Shown here: piece after piece, positions 49,239 through 57,654 of the stretch
How positions within the stretch are numbered: the first letter of the stretch is position 1
Layout of the letters: each line of letters begins with the position of its first letter
Assembly (NCBI RefSeq): GCF_900112375.1
Contig: NZ_FOLS01000001.1
Span: 310,001-374,000 of the forward strand
Source: Pseudomonas citronellolis
Lineage (GTDB): Bacteria > Pseudomonadota > Gammaproteobacteria > Pseudomonadales > Pseudomonadaceae
DNA: 64,000 bases
Direction of reading: 5' to 3'
The notes under the pieces: model-generated
What the model saw: only the letters and a program-made list of their open reading frames with translations
Database searches by the model: none
What the model was told of the DNA's origin: nothing
Translations under genes and position numbers: made by a program

Positions 49239-50086
49239 GGTGCCTCGTCCTGTCCGCCTTGCCCGTCGGGGGTCGGCCGGTAGCCGTTGTCGAGAAGCGA
49301 CGCTGCGACGTCCAGCGGCGCGTTGCGCAGGAAGATGCGGACCAGCGAGCCGTCCAGCCGCAGGTCCTCGAACAGGCGCTGCCACTGCGCGCTCTGCGCC
49401 GCGCTGAAATGCCCGCGGGCCAGCACCAGGCTGCGCGGCACGCCGGGCCCGCGGGCCACGTCGATGCCACGGAAGCGGTGGCGCAGCGCCGGCTCGTGGA
49501 GCAGCCCGGACAGGCTCAGTTCGTGGCCGATCAGCCCGTCCACCTCGCCGCCCAGCAGGGCGTTGAAGCAGGCCGTCTCGTCGACGTATTCGCGCACCCG
49601 CCCCTCGCTGCGCAGGATGCGCAGCATGGCGTCCAGGTAGGGGCCGTGGTTGTAGCCGGCGACCGCGCCCAGGCGCACGCCCGGCAGCGCGTGGAAGTCG
49701 TCCAGGCTGTGCAGGTCGGCGGACAGGTCCAGCGGCACGATCAGCCGTTCGCGCAGGCGCAGGTAGGGCACGAAGTAGGCGTAGCGGCGCTGCTCGACGG
49801 TGGCCACGGCGCTGGTGGCCATGTCCAGTTCGCCGCGCTGCAAGGCCGTCCAGATCTGCGCCCGCGGCCGCACCGAGACCTCGAAGGCGCAGCCGGTGCG
49901 GCGCGCCAGTTCCGCCACCAGGTCGGCGTCCAGGCCCTTGCCGTCGTGGTAGAACACCTGGTTGCGGTAGAACGCCAGGCGCACCGGTTGCGCGCAGCCG
50001 TAGAGGTCATCCGCGGCCGCGGGCGGACCCGCGCAGGCCAGCACGGCGAAAACCAGCCCGGTTCGCAAAACAGGGTGCACGACCAT
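49235..50086 (-). CDS. Periplasmic solute-binding (SBP_bac_3) protein coupled to an HD-GYP receptor
   Basis: 283 residues from ATG 50086, which opens a signal peptide (MVVHPVLRTGLVFAVLACAG). The fold is that of cluster-F binding proteins (RLAFYRNQVFYHDGKGLDAD, LVAELARRTGCAFEVSVRPR, LQRGELDMATSAVATVEQRR, GVRLGAVAGYNHGPYLDAML). No permease or ATPase gene is near. Its stop overlaps the start of the HD-GYP receptor gene, so it is probably a free periplasmic sensor rather than an importer component. Ligand unknown. Confidence 0.82.
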   Translation of the reverse strand: MVVHPVLRTGLVFAVLACAGPPAAADDLYGCAQPVRLAFYRNQVFYHDGKGLDADLVAELARRTGCAFEVSVRPRAQIWTALQRGELDMATSAVATVEQRRYAYFVPYLRLRERLIVPLDLSADLHSLDDFHALPGVRLGAVAGYNHGPYLDAMLRILRSEGRVREYVDETACFNALLGGEVDGLIGHELSLSGLLHEPALRHRFRGIDVARGPGVPRSLVLARGHFSAAQSAQWQRLFEDLRLDGSLVRIFLRNAPLDVAASLLDNGYRPTPDGQGGQDEAP

Positions 50087-50576
50087 GAATCCGACCCATC
50101 CGTTGTGTCGGCCAGGGAGGAGCGCAACGACCTCTTCCGCGGCAGGAGAGTTAGTTAGAAAGAGCTGTAGGAAAGTGTAATAGGACGCTGGCCTTTTGCC
50201 GGAAAAACGCAGTTCGTCGGATTCCACCCCGGCGGCGGCGGGAAAACGCCCGGCACAGGCTTGCGGCGGGCGAACCGTCCTGCTTAACTCTGCCCCATGC
50301 GTGACTCATCGGTCACGCATCACGTCCAAGAAGATTTTTTCCGCTCGGCACTTCCCGGCCCAGCCTTTCCTACCTGCCTCGAAAGCCCCGTGCACGGCCC
50401 TCCCGAAGAGGTTCGGCGCTTCGCTTTTGCACTTATAAGTTTTTGAAAATAAAAGAAATATGAACTTTCGCCGAGTGACATGAAGCTGTCACCTCGAGGC
50501 GTTTTCCTTCTGCCTGGTAGTTCTCTCGTACCCAATCGTGGGTGCATCCATTCGAGCTGCGTATGGAGGAAGCGAC
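50087..50576. promoter_or_regulatory. Divergent regulatory region between the sensor operon and phaG
   Basis: 490 bases with no gene. It contains a perfect 9-bp inverted repeat with six-base spacer, ATGCGTGAC-N6-GTCACGCAT (50297-50320). An AT-rich stretch (CACTTATAAGTTTTTGAAAA at 50430) probably holds the phaG promoter. Confidence 0.6.
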
Positions 50577-51479
50577 ATGAGGCCGGAAACCGCCGTCGTC
50601 GAAATTCTGCAACACCGGGTCTACACGGAGTTCCACGCCAACAGGGAAGCACGCCAGACCATCATCCTGGTCAACGGCTCGCTGGCTACTACCGCCTCCT
50701 TTGCGCAAACGGTGAAATACCTGCAACCGCACTTCAACGTGGTCTGCTACGACCAGCCCTATGCCGGCGGGTCCAAGGCGCACAACGACTGCCGCGAATT
50801 CATCAGCAAGGAGTACGAGGCGCAGCTGCTGCTCGGGCTGATCGAGCACTACCGCGCCGACGTGGTGATGTCCTTCTCCTGGGGCGGGGTGGCCACCCTG
50901 CTGGCCCTGGCGCAGCGACCCAGCCGCATCCGCAAGGCGGTGATCAGCTCCTTCTCGCCGCTGCTCAACGCCTCGATGCTCGACTACCTGCACCGCGGCC
51001 TGGACTACCTGGGCGCCTGCGACCGGCCGAACGTCGCCAGCCTGGTCAACGAGACCATCGGCCGCTACCTGCCGCAGTTGTTCAAGCGCTACAACTTCCG
51101 CCACGTCGCCGGCCTGGACGAGCACGAGTACCGGCAGATGCATTTCCACATCTGCCAGGTGCTCAAGCTCAGCGCCGAGAGCTACATGGAGAAGTTCGCC
51201 GCCATCGACATCCCGCTGCTGTTCCTCAACGGCGAGCTGGACCTCTACACCACGCCGGCCGAGGCCAAGCTGTTCCAGCAGCTGATCCGCGATTGCGAGT
51301 TCCGCACCATCCGCAATGCCGGGCACTTCATCGATGTCGAGCACAAGCAGGGCTGGCACGACACCCGCGATGCCCTGCTCGGCTTCCTGAAGCCACAGCG
51401 CCAGCCGATCAGCCTGTCCCTGGGCAACGGCTACCTGCCCAACCAGCAGGGCATTCCGGTGGCCGCCCTGGCCGGCTGA
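50577..51479 (+). CDS. phaG: PhaG, 3-hydroxyacyl-ACP to CoA transacylase / thioesterase
   Basis: 300 residues from ATG 50577 with GGAGGA six bases upstream. Alpha/beta-hydrolase fold: oxyanion region NGSLATTASFAQT, nucleophile Ser101 in MSFSWGG, Asp in NGELDLYTT, His in RNAGHFID. It follows P. putida PhaG almost throughout (RVYTEFHAN, HFNVVCYDQPYAGGSKAHN, EYRQMHFHICQVL) and is closer to it than to RhlA of rhamnolipid synthesis. PhaG links fatty acid synthesis to medium-chain polyhydroxyalkanoate precursors; both transacylase and thioesterase activity have been proposed. No pha synthase genes adjoin. Confidence 0.9.
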   Translation: MRPETAVVEILQHRVYTEFHANREARQTIILVNGSLATTASFAQTVKYLQPHFNVVCYDQPYAGGSKAHNDCREFISKEYEAQLLLGLIEHYRADVVMSFSWGGVATLLALAQRPSRIRKAVISSFSPLLNASMLDYLHRGLDYLGACDRPNVASLVNETIGRYLPQLFKRYNFRHVAGLDEHEYRQMHFHICQVLKLSAESYMEKFAAIDIPLLFLNGELDLYTTPAEAKLFQQLIRDCEFRTIRNAGHFIDVEHKQGWHDTRDALLGFLKPQRQPISLSLGNGYLPNQQGIPVAALAG

Positions 51480-51707
51480 ACGCCCCGCCCCGTCGTCCGG
51501 CTCCCGCCTTCCCGGCGGGTGGCCGAGGCCTTCCCGCAGCCGTGATGGCAATCCGCAGGGCTCGCGGCCTCGCTCCCCACGCACTACTATCCGCTTAAGC
51601 CCCACCCTCACCGGGCCGCCCTTGCGGCCATCCCGGGGCAGGACACCGCCACCGCGCGGTCGAGTACCCAGGTGCCCTCCCGGGCATCCGCACCAATGGA
51701 AGCTGTA

Positions 51708-53084
51708 ATGTCCCCCAGACCCACCATCAATGCCTCGGTCAGCCCCAAGGGCACCCTCGAAACCCTGTCCCAGCGCGAAGTCCAGCAACTCAGCGAAGCC
51801 GGCTCGGGCAGCGTCTACCAACTGTTCCGCCAGTGCGCCCTGGCCATCCTCAACACCGGCGCGCGCATCGACAACGCCAAGACCATCCTCGACGCCTACC
51901 GCGACTTCGAGGTGCGCATCCACCAGCAGGACCGCGGCGTGCGCCTGGAACTGGTCAACGCGCCGGCCGACGCCTTCGTCGACGGCGAGATGATCGCCGG
52001 CACCCGCGAGATGCTCTTCAGCGCCCTGCGCGACATCGTCTACACCGCCAACGAGCTGGACAACCAGCGCGTCGACCTGCACACCTCCCAGGGCATCACC
52101 GACTACGTCTTCCACCTGCTGCGCAACGCGCGCACCCTGCGCCCGGGCGTGGAGCCGAAGATAGTCGTGTGCTGGGGCGGCCACTCCATCAGCACCGAGG
52201 AATACAAGTACACCAAGAAGGTCGGCCACGAACTGGGCCTGCGCAACCTGGACGTCTGCACCGGCTGCGGCCCGGGCGTGATGAAGGGGCCGATGAAGGG
52301 CGCCACCATCGGCCACGCCAAGCAGCGCCACCACGGCGGCCGCTACCTGGGCCTGACGGAACCGGGGATCATCGCCGCCGAGGCGCCCAACCCGATCGTC
52401 AACGAACTGGTGATCCTGCCGGACATCGAGAAGCGCCTGGAGGCCTTCGTCCGCGTCGGCCACGGCATCATCATCTTCCCCGGCGGCGTGGGCACGGCGG
52501 AGGAATTCCTCTACCTGCTGGGCATCCTCATGCACCCGGACAACCAGGACCTGCCCTTCCCCCTGGTGCTCACCGGGCCGCGCAGCGCCTCGGCCTACTT
52601 CGAGCAACTGCACGCCTTCGTCGGCGCCACCCTGGGCGAGGCGGCGCAGCGGCGCTACCAGATCATCATCGACAACCCCGCCGAAGTGGCGCGGCACATG
52701 GCCCAGGGCCTGAAGGAGGTCAAGCAGTTCCGCCGCGAGCGCAACGACGCTTTCCACTTCAACTGGCTGCTGAAGATCGACGTCGGCTTCCAGCGCCCCT
52801 TCGACCCCACCCACGAACACATGGCCGCCCTGCAGCTGAGCACCGACCTGCCGGCCCACGAACTGGCCGCCAACCTGCGCCGGGCGTTCTCCGGGATAGT
52901 CGCGGGCAACGTCAAGGAAAAGGGCGTGCGCGCCATCGAGGAATTCGGCCCCTACGAAATCCACGGCGAACCCGCGCTGATGCGACGCCTGGATGAACTG
53001 CTGCATGCGTTCGTCAAGCAGCACCGGATGAAGCTGCCGGGTGGGGCGGCGTATGAGCCGTGCTATCGGGTGGTGGAGGGCTGA
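51708..53084 (+). CDS. ppnN: Pyrimidine/purine nucleotide 5'-monophosphate nucleosidase PpnN
   Basis: 458 residues from ATG 51708 (MSPRPTINASVSPKG), preceded by GGAAG; an ATG four codons earlier is an alternative. Family-specific N-terminal domain, LOG-like Rossmann core with the lysine-decarboxylase-like signature FPGGVGTAEEFLYLLGILMH and CTGCGPGVMKGPMKGA, and a C-terminal domain (SGIVAGNVKEKGVRAIEEFG). Cleaves the N-glycosidic bond of nucleoside monophosphates and is stimulated by (p)ppGpp in E. coli. Confidence 0.94.
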   Translation: MSPRPTINASVSPKGTLETLSQREVQQLSEAGSGSVYQLFRQCALAILNTGARIDNAKTILDAYRDFEVRIHQQDRGVRLELVNAPADAFVDGEMIAGTREMLFSALRDIVYTANELDNQRVDLHTSQGITDYVFHLLRNARTLRPGVEPKIVVCWGGHSISTEEYKYTKKVGHELGLRNLDVCTGCGPGVMKGPMKGATIGHAKQRHHGGRYLGLTEPGIIAAEAPNPIVNELVILPDIEKRLEAFVRVGHGIIIFPGGVGTAEEFLYLLGILMHPDNQDLPFPLVLTGPRSASAYFEQLHAFVGATLGEAAQRRYQIIIDNPAEVARHMAQGLKEVKQFRRERNDAFHFNWLLKIDVGFQRPFDPTHEHMAALQLSTDLPAHELAANLRRAFSGIVAGNVKEKGVRAIEEFGPYEIHGEPALMRRLDELLHAFVKQHRMKLPGGAAYEPCYRVVEG

Positions 53085-53453
53085 GTTACGCCGCGCGCCC
53101 TGCGCGCGAATCGCGGGCAGGGCCCGCTCCTACGGGAGCCGCTATTGCGCTCGGGTATTGGCCAGCTTTTCGTAAGAGCGAGCTTGCTCGCGAACGAGGT
53201 AACCGGCGGCTCCGCTGCCATGCCAACCTCCGCGCCCTCTCCCTAACCCTCTCCCTGAAGGGAGAGGGGACCGTTGGGCAGATACGGATGTTCTGGAGTT
53301 AGCCGGCAATACCGAAGGTTTCCAACTGAAACCATTCCTCCTCTCGGCACGGACAAGCCCCCTCTCCCTTCAGGGCGGGGCGCGCAGCCGAGGGCTGGGG
53401 AGAGGGAGCGCCCCCCACCAAAACCACCGGCGAGCCCCCACAAAAAACACCCC
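53085..53453. repeat. Mixed repeats between ppnN and the marR-type gene
   Basis: 369 bases without a gene. A GCGCGCCCTGCGCGCG..GGGCAGGGCCCGCTCCTAC unit (53092-53132), one GTAAGAGCGAGCTTGCTCGC unit (53172-53194), and two facing CCCTCTCCC-type repeats (CTCTCCCTGAAGGGAGAGG at 53251 and CCCCTCTCCCTTCAGGGC..GGGGAGAGGG at 53359-53409). Confidence 0.82.
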
Positions 53454-53882
53454 TCACTCCCCCTGCAAATTCGCCTCCACCCGCGCCAACAACCCCTGCA
53501 ACTGCTCCCGCTCCTGCGCACTGAACCCCCGCACCGCCACCTCCGACAAATGCCGGCCCTGCCCTTCCACCTCGGCGTAAACCGCCTGACCCGCAGCGCT
53601 CAAGCTCAGGCACACGCTGCGCTTGTCCAGCACATCGGCGCTGCCCTCCAGCAAACCACGGTTGCGCAGACCCTGGATCAGCCGGGCGATCTGCGCCTTG
53701 TCGCGGCCGCTGTGTTCCACCAGTTGGCGCTGGGTGGCGCCCGGGCGGCGGGCGAAGAAGGCCAGCACCTTGAATTCCATGTGCGTCAGGTCGTGGGGGC
53801 CGTCGCGCAGTTCGCGGTATTGCCGCGAACGGTACAGGTGCATGACGGCATGGATGGTTTCGAGAACGTCGTCGGCTTTCAT
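53454..53882 (-). CDS. MarR-family transcriptional regulator
   Basis: 142 residues with a winged helix-turn-helix: LTHMEFKVLAFFARRPGATQ leads in, QLVEHSGRDKAQIARLIQGL is the recognition region, and LEGSADVLDKRSVCLSLSAA the wing. The C-terminal helices dimerise. It diverges from the siderophore-interacting protein gene over 77 bases with two palindromic operator candidates, so it most likely represses both genes. Confidence 0.92.
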   Translation of the reverse strand: MKADDVLETIHAVMHLYRSRQYRELRDGPHDLTHMEFKVLAFFARRPGATQRQLVEHSGRDKAQIARLIQGLRNRGLLEGSADVLDKRSVCLSLSAAGQAVYAEVEGQGRHLSEVAVRGFSAQEREQLQGLLARVEANLQGE

Positions 53883-53891
53883 GGCTATACG

Positions 53892-53938
53892 GTTGACTTT
53901 ATCAACTAATGATTCTTATGATCGTTGATATTATCAAC
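53892..53938. promoter_or_regulatory. Twin palindromic operators of the MarR regulator
   Basis: Two 15-base near-palindromes of the form GTTGA-N5-TCAAC: 53892-53906 and 53924-53938. Their centres are 32 bases apart, about three helical turns, placing two dimers on one DNA face. Typical of MarR autoregulatory sites. Confidence 0.85.
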
Positions 53939-53959
53939 CATAGCCCAAGAGGGCCACCC

Positions 53960-54709
53960 ATGACCCAAGCCACCCAACAACGCCGCGTGCAACGCGTCCG
54001 CCACGAACTGCGCATGCGCGAAGTGAAGGTCGCCCGCCGCGAACAGCTCAGCCCGCACTTCGTCAGCCTCACCTTCGTCAGCCTCACCTTCGCCGGCGAG
54101 GCCCTGGCCGATTTCGTTTCCGCCGGCTTCGACGACCACGTCAAGTTCATGTTCGAGGACGACGACGGCAGCATCGTGCGCCGCGACTACACCCCGCGCC
54201 GCTTCGACGCCTCGGCCCGCGAGCTGACCGTCGAGTTCGCCCTGCACGGCCACGGCAAGGCCTGCCAGTGGGCCGAGCACGCCCAGGTCGGCGACAACGC
54301 GGTGATCGGCGGCCCGCGCGGCTCGATGATCGTTCCGCTGGACTTCGACTGGCACCTGTTCGTCGCCGACGCCACCGGCCTGCCCGCCGTGCACCGGCGC
54401 CTGGAGGAGATGCCGGCCGGCACCCGCGCCATCGTCCTGCTGCAGGTCGAGGCGGCCGATCGTCGCCAGTTCGCCAGCGCCGCCGACCTTCAATTGCACT
54501 GGTTCGATGACGGCGAAACCCTGCTGGCCGCCGTCGAGGCCCTGCACCTGCCTGCCGGCGAAGGCTTCGCCTGGGGCGCCGGCGAGGCCGCGGCCATGGT
54601 CCGCGTACGCAACCTGCTGCTGGAGAAGGGCCAGCCGAAGGAAGCCATGCGCGTCGCCGCCTACTGGCGTCAGGGCCAGGCCGACTACCACGAGGAACTC
54701 AGCCAGTGA
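53960..54709 (+). CDS. Siderophore-interacting protein (ferric-chelate flavoreductase, SIP family)
   Basis: 249 residues from ATG 53960. FAD-binding motif RRDYTPRRFD (about 74-83), glycine-rich VIGGPRGSM, and a C-terminal NAD(P)H domain ending MRVAAYWRQGQADYHEE, the usual SIP end. Reduces Fe3+-siderophore to release iron in the cytosol. It carries an in-frame 15-base tandem duplication giving FVSLTFVSLTFAGE where relatives have one FVxLTFxG unit (residues 34-43). The fold may tolerate the longer strand; function is not proven. Confidence 0.9.
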   Translation: MTQATQQRRVQRVRHELRMREVKVARREQLSPHFVSLTFVSLTFAGEALADFVSAGFDDHVKFMFEDDDGSIVRRDYTPRRFDASARELTVEFALHGHGKACQWAEHAQVGDNAVIGGPRGSMIVPLDFDWHLFVADATGLPAVHRRLEEMPAGTRAIVLLQVEAADRRQFASAADLQLHWFDDGETLLAAVEALHLPAGEGFAWGAGEAAAMVRVRNLLLEKGQPKEAMRVAAYWRQGQADYHEELSQ

Positions 54710-54926
54710 AACCCGCCCGCCAGGCGTCGCCGGCCCCGGCAACGCCTGCGCAAGCGCCTCATAAACAAAACCGATACCCGCTTAAGGATTTCCCAGAGGC
54801 AGGCCCCGCCCCTTGAGCCTTACAGTCGCCCCACGCCGAAAAACGGCGAGGTGATTCCTGCCGGTCATCATCGTTTTCGAAGCCTGTTGGAATTTTCACC
54901 ACTACAAGAACAAAAGGTGAACGCGA

Positions 54927-56282
54927 ATGCTCAAGCAAAACCCCGGTGGCATGGAGACCGTCGATGTCAAAGACTGGATCGACAGCCGCCCGATCTCGGC
55001 CTACCAGTGGCTGATCCTGTCCCTGTGCTTCCTCATCGTCCTGTTCGACGGCTTCGACGTCGCCGTGATGGGCTTCATCGCCCCGTCGCTGATGCAGGAG
55101 TGGGGGCTGTCCCGCGCCGCCTTCGGCCCGGTGATGAGCGCCGGGATGATCGGCCTGGCCATCGGCGCGCTGACCGCCGGCCCCTACGCCGACCGCCTCG
55201 GCCGCAAGAAGGTGCTGCTGATCGCGGTGACCGGCTTCAGCCTGCTCAGCCTGGCCTGCGCCTTCGCCCGCAGCCCCTACGAACTGGCCTTCCTGCGCCT
55301 GCTCACCGGCGTCGCCCTGGGCGCAGCCATGCCCAACAGCACCACGCTGCTGGCCGAATACCTGCCCGAGCGCAGCCGCTCGCTGCTGATCACCATCATG
55401 TTCACCGGCTTCAACATGGGCTCGGGCCTGGGCGGCTTCCTCGCCGCCTGGCTGATCCCGCACCACGGCTGGCAGGCGGTGCTGCTCGCCGGCGGCCTGC
55501 TGCCGCTGGCCCTGCTGCCCTTGCTGCTGTGGCTGCTGCCGGAATCCGCCCGCTTCATGGCCGCGCACAAGGCCCCGGCCGAGCAGATCGCCGCGGCCCT
55601 GGCCAGGCTCGGCGGGCGCTTCGCCGCAGGCACCCGCTTCACCGTCAGCGAGCCGCCGGTGCGGCACAAGACGCCGGTGCGCCAGCTGTTCGACGGGCGC
55701 TTCCGCCTGGGCACCCTGGCGCTGTGGGCCACCTACTTCATGGGCCTGCTGGTGATCTACCTGACCATGGGCTGGCTGCCCACCCTGCTGCGCGACGGCG
55801 GCCTGTCCATCGAACGCGCCGCCACCATCACCGGGCTGTTCCAGATCGGCGGCACCGTCGGCGCCATCGTGGTCGGCTGGATCATGGACCGGCGCAACCC
55901 CAACCGCGTCATCGCCATCGCCTACGCCCTGGGCGGCCTGTGCATCGTCAGCCTCGGCGCGCTGAGCCTGGAATCCAGCCTGCTGGTGGTCGGCGTGACC
56001 GCCGCCGGCTTCTGCATGAGCGGCGCGCAGACCGGCCTCAACGCCTTCGCCCCGGGCTACTACCCCACCGAGTTCCGCGCCACCGGGGTAAGCTGGATGC
56101 TCGGCATCGGCCGCTTCGGCGCCATCTTCGGCTCGCTCATCGGCGGCGCGGTGCTCAGCCTCGGTCTGGGCCTGCCGCTGCTGTTCACCTTCCTCGGCCT
56201 GCCGGCGTTCGTCGCGGCCCTGGCGATCCTGGCCAACGGCCACGCCCGGCGCCGCGCGAGCCAGGCGCTGGCCGCGCAGTAA
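54927..56282 (+). CDS. galT: Gallate:proton symporter GalT (MFS, AAHS family)
   Basis: 451 residues, twelve helices. Aromatic-acid:H+ symporter signatures: LCFLIVLFDGFDVAVMGFIA in helix 1 (the D-G-F-D motif), AGPYADRLGRKKVL in loop 2-3 and LLPESARFM after helix 6. Position directly before galA, with the complete gallate pathway following, identifies the substrate by context. P. putida galT-galA-galP has the same order. Confidence 0.88.
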   Translation: MLKQNPGGMETVDVKDWIDSRPISAYQWLILSLCFLIVLFDGFDVAVMGFIAPSLMQEWGLSRAAFGPVMSAGMIGLAIGALTAGPYADRLGRKKVLLIAVTGFSLLSLACAFARSPYELAFLRLLTGVALGAAMPNSTTLLAEYLPERSRSLLITIMFTGFNMGSGLGGFLAAWLIPHHGWQAVLLAGGLLPLALLPLLLWLLPESARFMAAHKAPAEQIAAALARLGGRFAAGTRFTVSEPPVRHKTPVRQLFDGRFRLGTLALWATYFMGLLVIYLTMGWLPTLLRDGGLSIERAATITGLFQIGGTVGAIVVGWIMDRRNPNRVIAIAYALGGLCIVSLGALSLESSLLVVGVTAAGFCMSGAQTGLNAFAPGYYPTEFRATGVSWMLGIGRFGAIFGSLIGGAVLSLGLGLPLLFTFLGLPAFVAALAILANGHARRRASQALAAQ

Positions 56283-56303
56283 CCTGAACCAGAGGACCCC
56301 GTC

Positions 56304-57566
56304 ATGGCACGCATCATTGGTGGCCTAGCCGTCTCCCACACCCCGACCATCGGCTTCGCCGTCGACCACGACAAGCAGGAGGAAGCGGCCTGGGCGCCGA
56401 TCTTCAAGAGCTTCGAACCGATCCGCGCCTGGCTCCAGGAACAGCGCCCGGACGTGCTCTTCTACATCTTCAACGACCACGTCACCTCGTTCTTCTTCGA
56501 CCACTACAGCGCCTTCACCCTCGGCGTCGACGACCGCTACGGCGTCGCCGACGAGGGCGGCAACCCGCGCGAGCTGCCGCCGGTGGGCGGCCACGCGGCG
56601 CTGTCGCGGCACATCGGGCAGAGCCTGATGGCCGACGAGTTCGACATGAGCTTCTTCCGCGACAAGCCGCTGGACCACGGCTTCTTCTCGCCGATGTCGG
56701 CGCTGCTGCCCTGCGCAGACGGCTGGCCGCTGCAGATCGTGCCGCTGCAGGTCGGCGTGCTGCAGCTGCCGATCCCCAGCGCGCGGCGCTGCTACAAGCT
56801 CGGCCAGGCCCTGCGCCGCGCCATCGAGAGCTACCCGGAAGACCTCAAGGTCGCCATCGTCGCCACCGGCGGCGTGTCGCACCAGGTCCACGGCGAGCGC
56901 TGCGGCTTCAACAACCCGGAATGGGACGCGCAGTTCATCGAGCTGCTGGTCAACGACCCCGAGCGCCTGACCGAAATGACCGTCGCCGAATACGCCACCC
57001 TCGGCGGCATGGAAGGCGCCGAAGTGATCACCTGGCTGATCATGCGCGGCGCGCTGTCCGCCAGCGTCGACAAGCTGCACCAGGACTACTACCTGCCGTC
57101 CATGACCGGCATCGCCACCCTGCTGCTGCAGAACCGCGACCAGCGCCTGCCGGCCCCGGCCATCGAGCGCCACCGCCAGCACATGCAGCACCAGTTGGCC
57201 GGCGCCGAGAGGCTCGAAGGCACCTACCCCTACACCCTGGAGCGCAGCGCCAAGGGCTACCGGCTGAACAAGTTCCTGCACCGCATGATCGAGCCGCAGT
57301 GGCGCCAGCGCTTCCTCGCCGAGCCCGAGGCGCTGTACGCCGAGGCCGAACTCAGCGAGGAAGAGCGCGACCTGTTGCGCCGCCGCGACTGGCGCGGGCT
57401 GATCCACTACGGGGTGATCTTCTTCGTGCTGGAGAAACTCGGCGCGGTGCTCGGCGTCTCCAACCTGGACATCTACGCCGCCATGCGCGGCCAGAGCCTG
57501 GAAGACTTCATGAAGACGCGCAACCAGCAGGTGCGCTACTCGGTGGCCGGCAAGGCCCCGCGCTAA
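56304..57566 (+). CDS. galA: Gallate dioxygenase GalA
   Basis: 420 residues. Residues 1-280 are an LigB-type catalytic domain with the Fe2+ ligands His12 (LAVSHTPTIGF) and the His in NDHVTSFFFDHYSAF; VATGGVSHQVHGERCG carries the catalytic His. Residues about 300-415 are a fused LigA-like small domain (NKFLHRMIEPQWRQRFLAEP, LIHYGVIFFVLEKLGAVLGV). This fused architecture is diagnostic of GalA, which opens gallate to 4-oxalomesaconate. Starts 21 bases after galT. Confidence 0.95.
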   Translation: MARIIGGLAVSHTPTIGFAVDHDKQEEAAWAPIFKSFEPIRAWLQEQRPDVLFYIFNDHVTSFFFDHYSAFTLGVDDRYGVADEGGNPRELPPVGGHAALSRHIGQSLMADEFDMSFFRDKPLDHGFFSPMSALLPCADGWPLQIVPLQVGVLQLPIPSARRCYKLGQALRRAIESYPEDLKVAIVATGGVSHQVHGERCGFNNPEWDAQFIELLVNDPERLTEMTVAEYATLGGMEGAEVITWLIMRGALSASVDKLHQDYYLPSMTGIATLLLQNRDQRLPAPAIERHRQHMQHQLAGAERLEGTYPYTLERSAKGYRLNKFLHRMIEPQWRQRFLAEPEALYAEAELSEEERDLLRRRDWRGLIHYGVIFFVLEKLGAVLGVSNLDIYAAMRGQSLEDFMKTRNQQVRYSVAGKAPR

Positions 57567-57654
57567 CCCCGCTCCCCCCAGCTTCACCGCCCACCAGCGA
57601 CGCCCCGCGCCGCTGGCCGGCGACGCTTTGCCCAAGAAACGGAGAACAACAACA

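Noticed and set aside
50577..51479. RhlA (rhamnolipid HAA synthase) as identity
   Set aside because: The sequence follows PhaG much more closely along its whole length, and no rhlB or rhlR/I genes adjoin.
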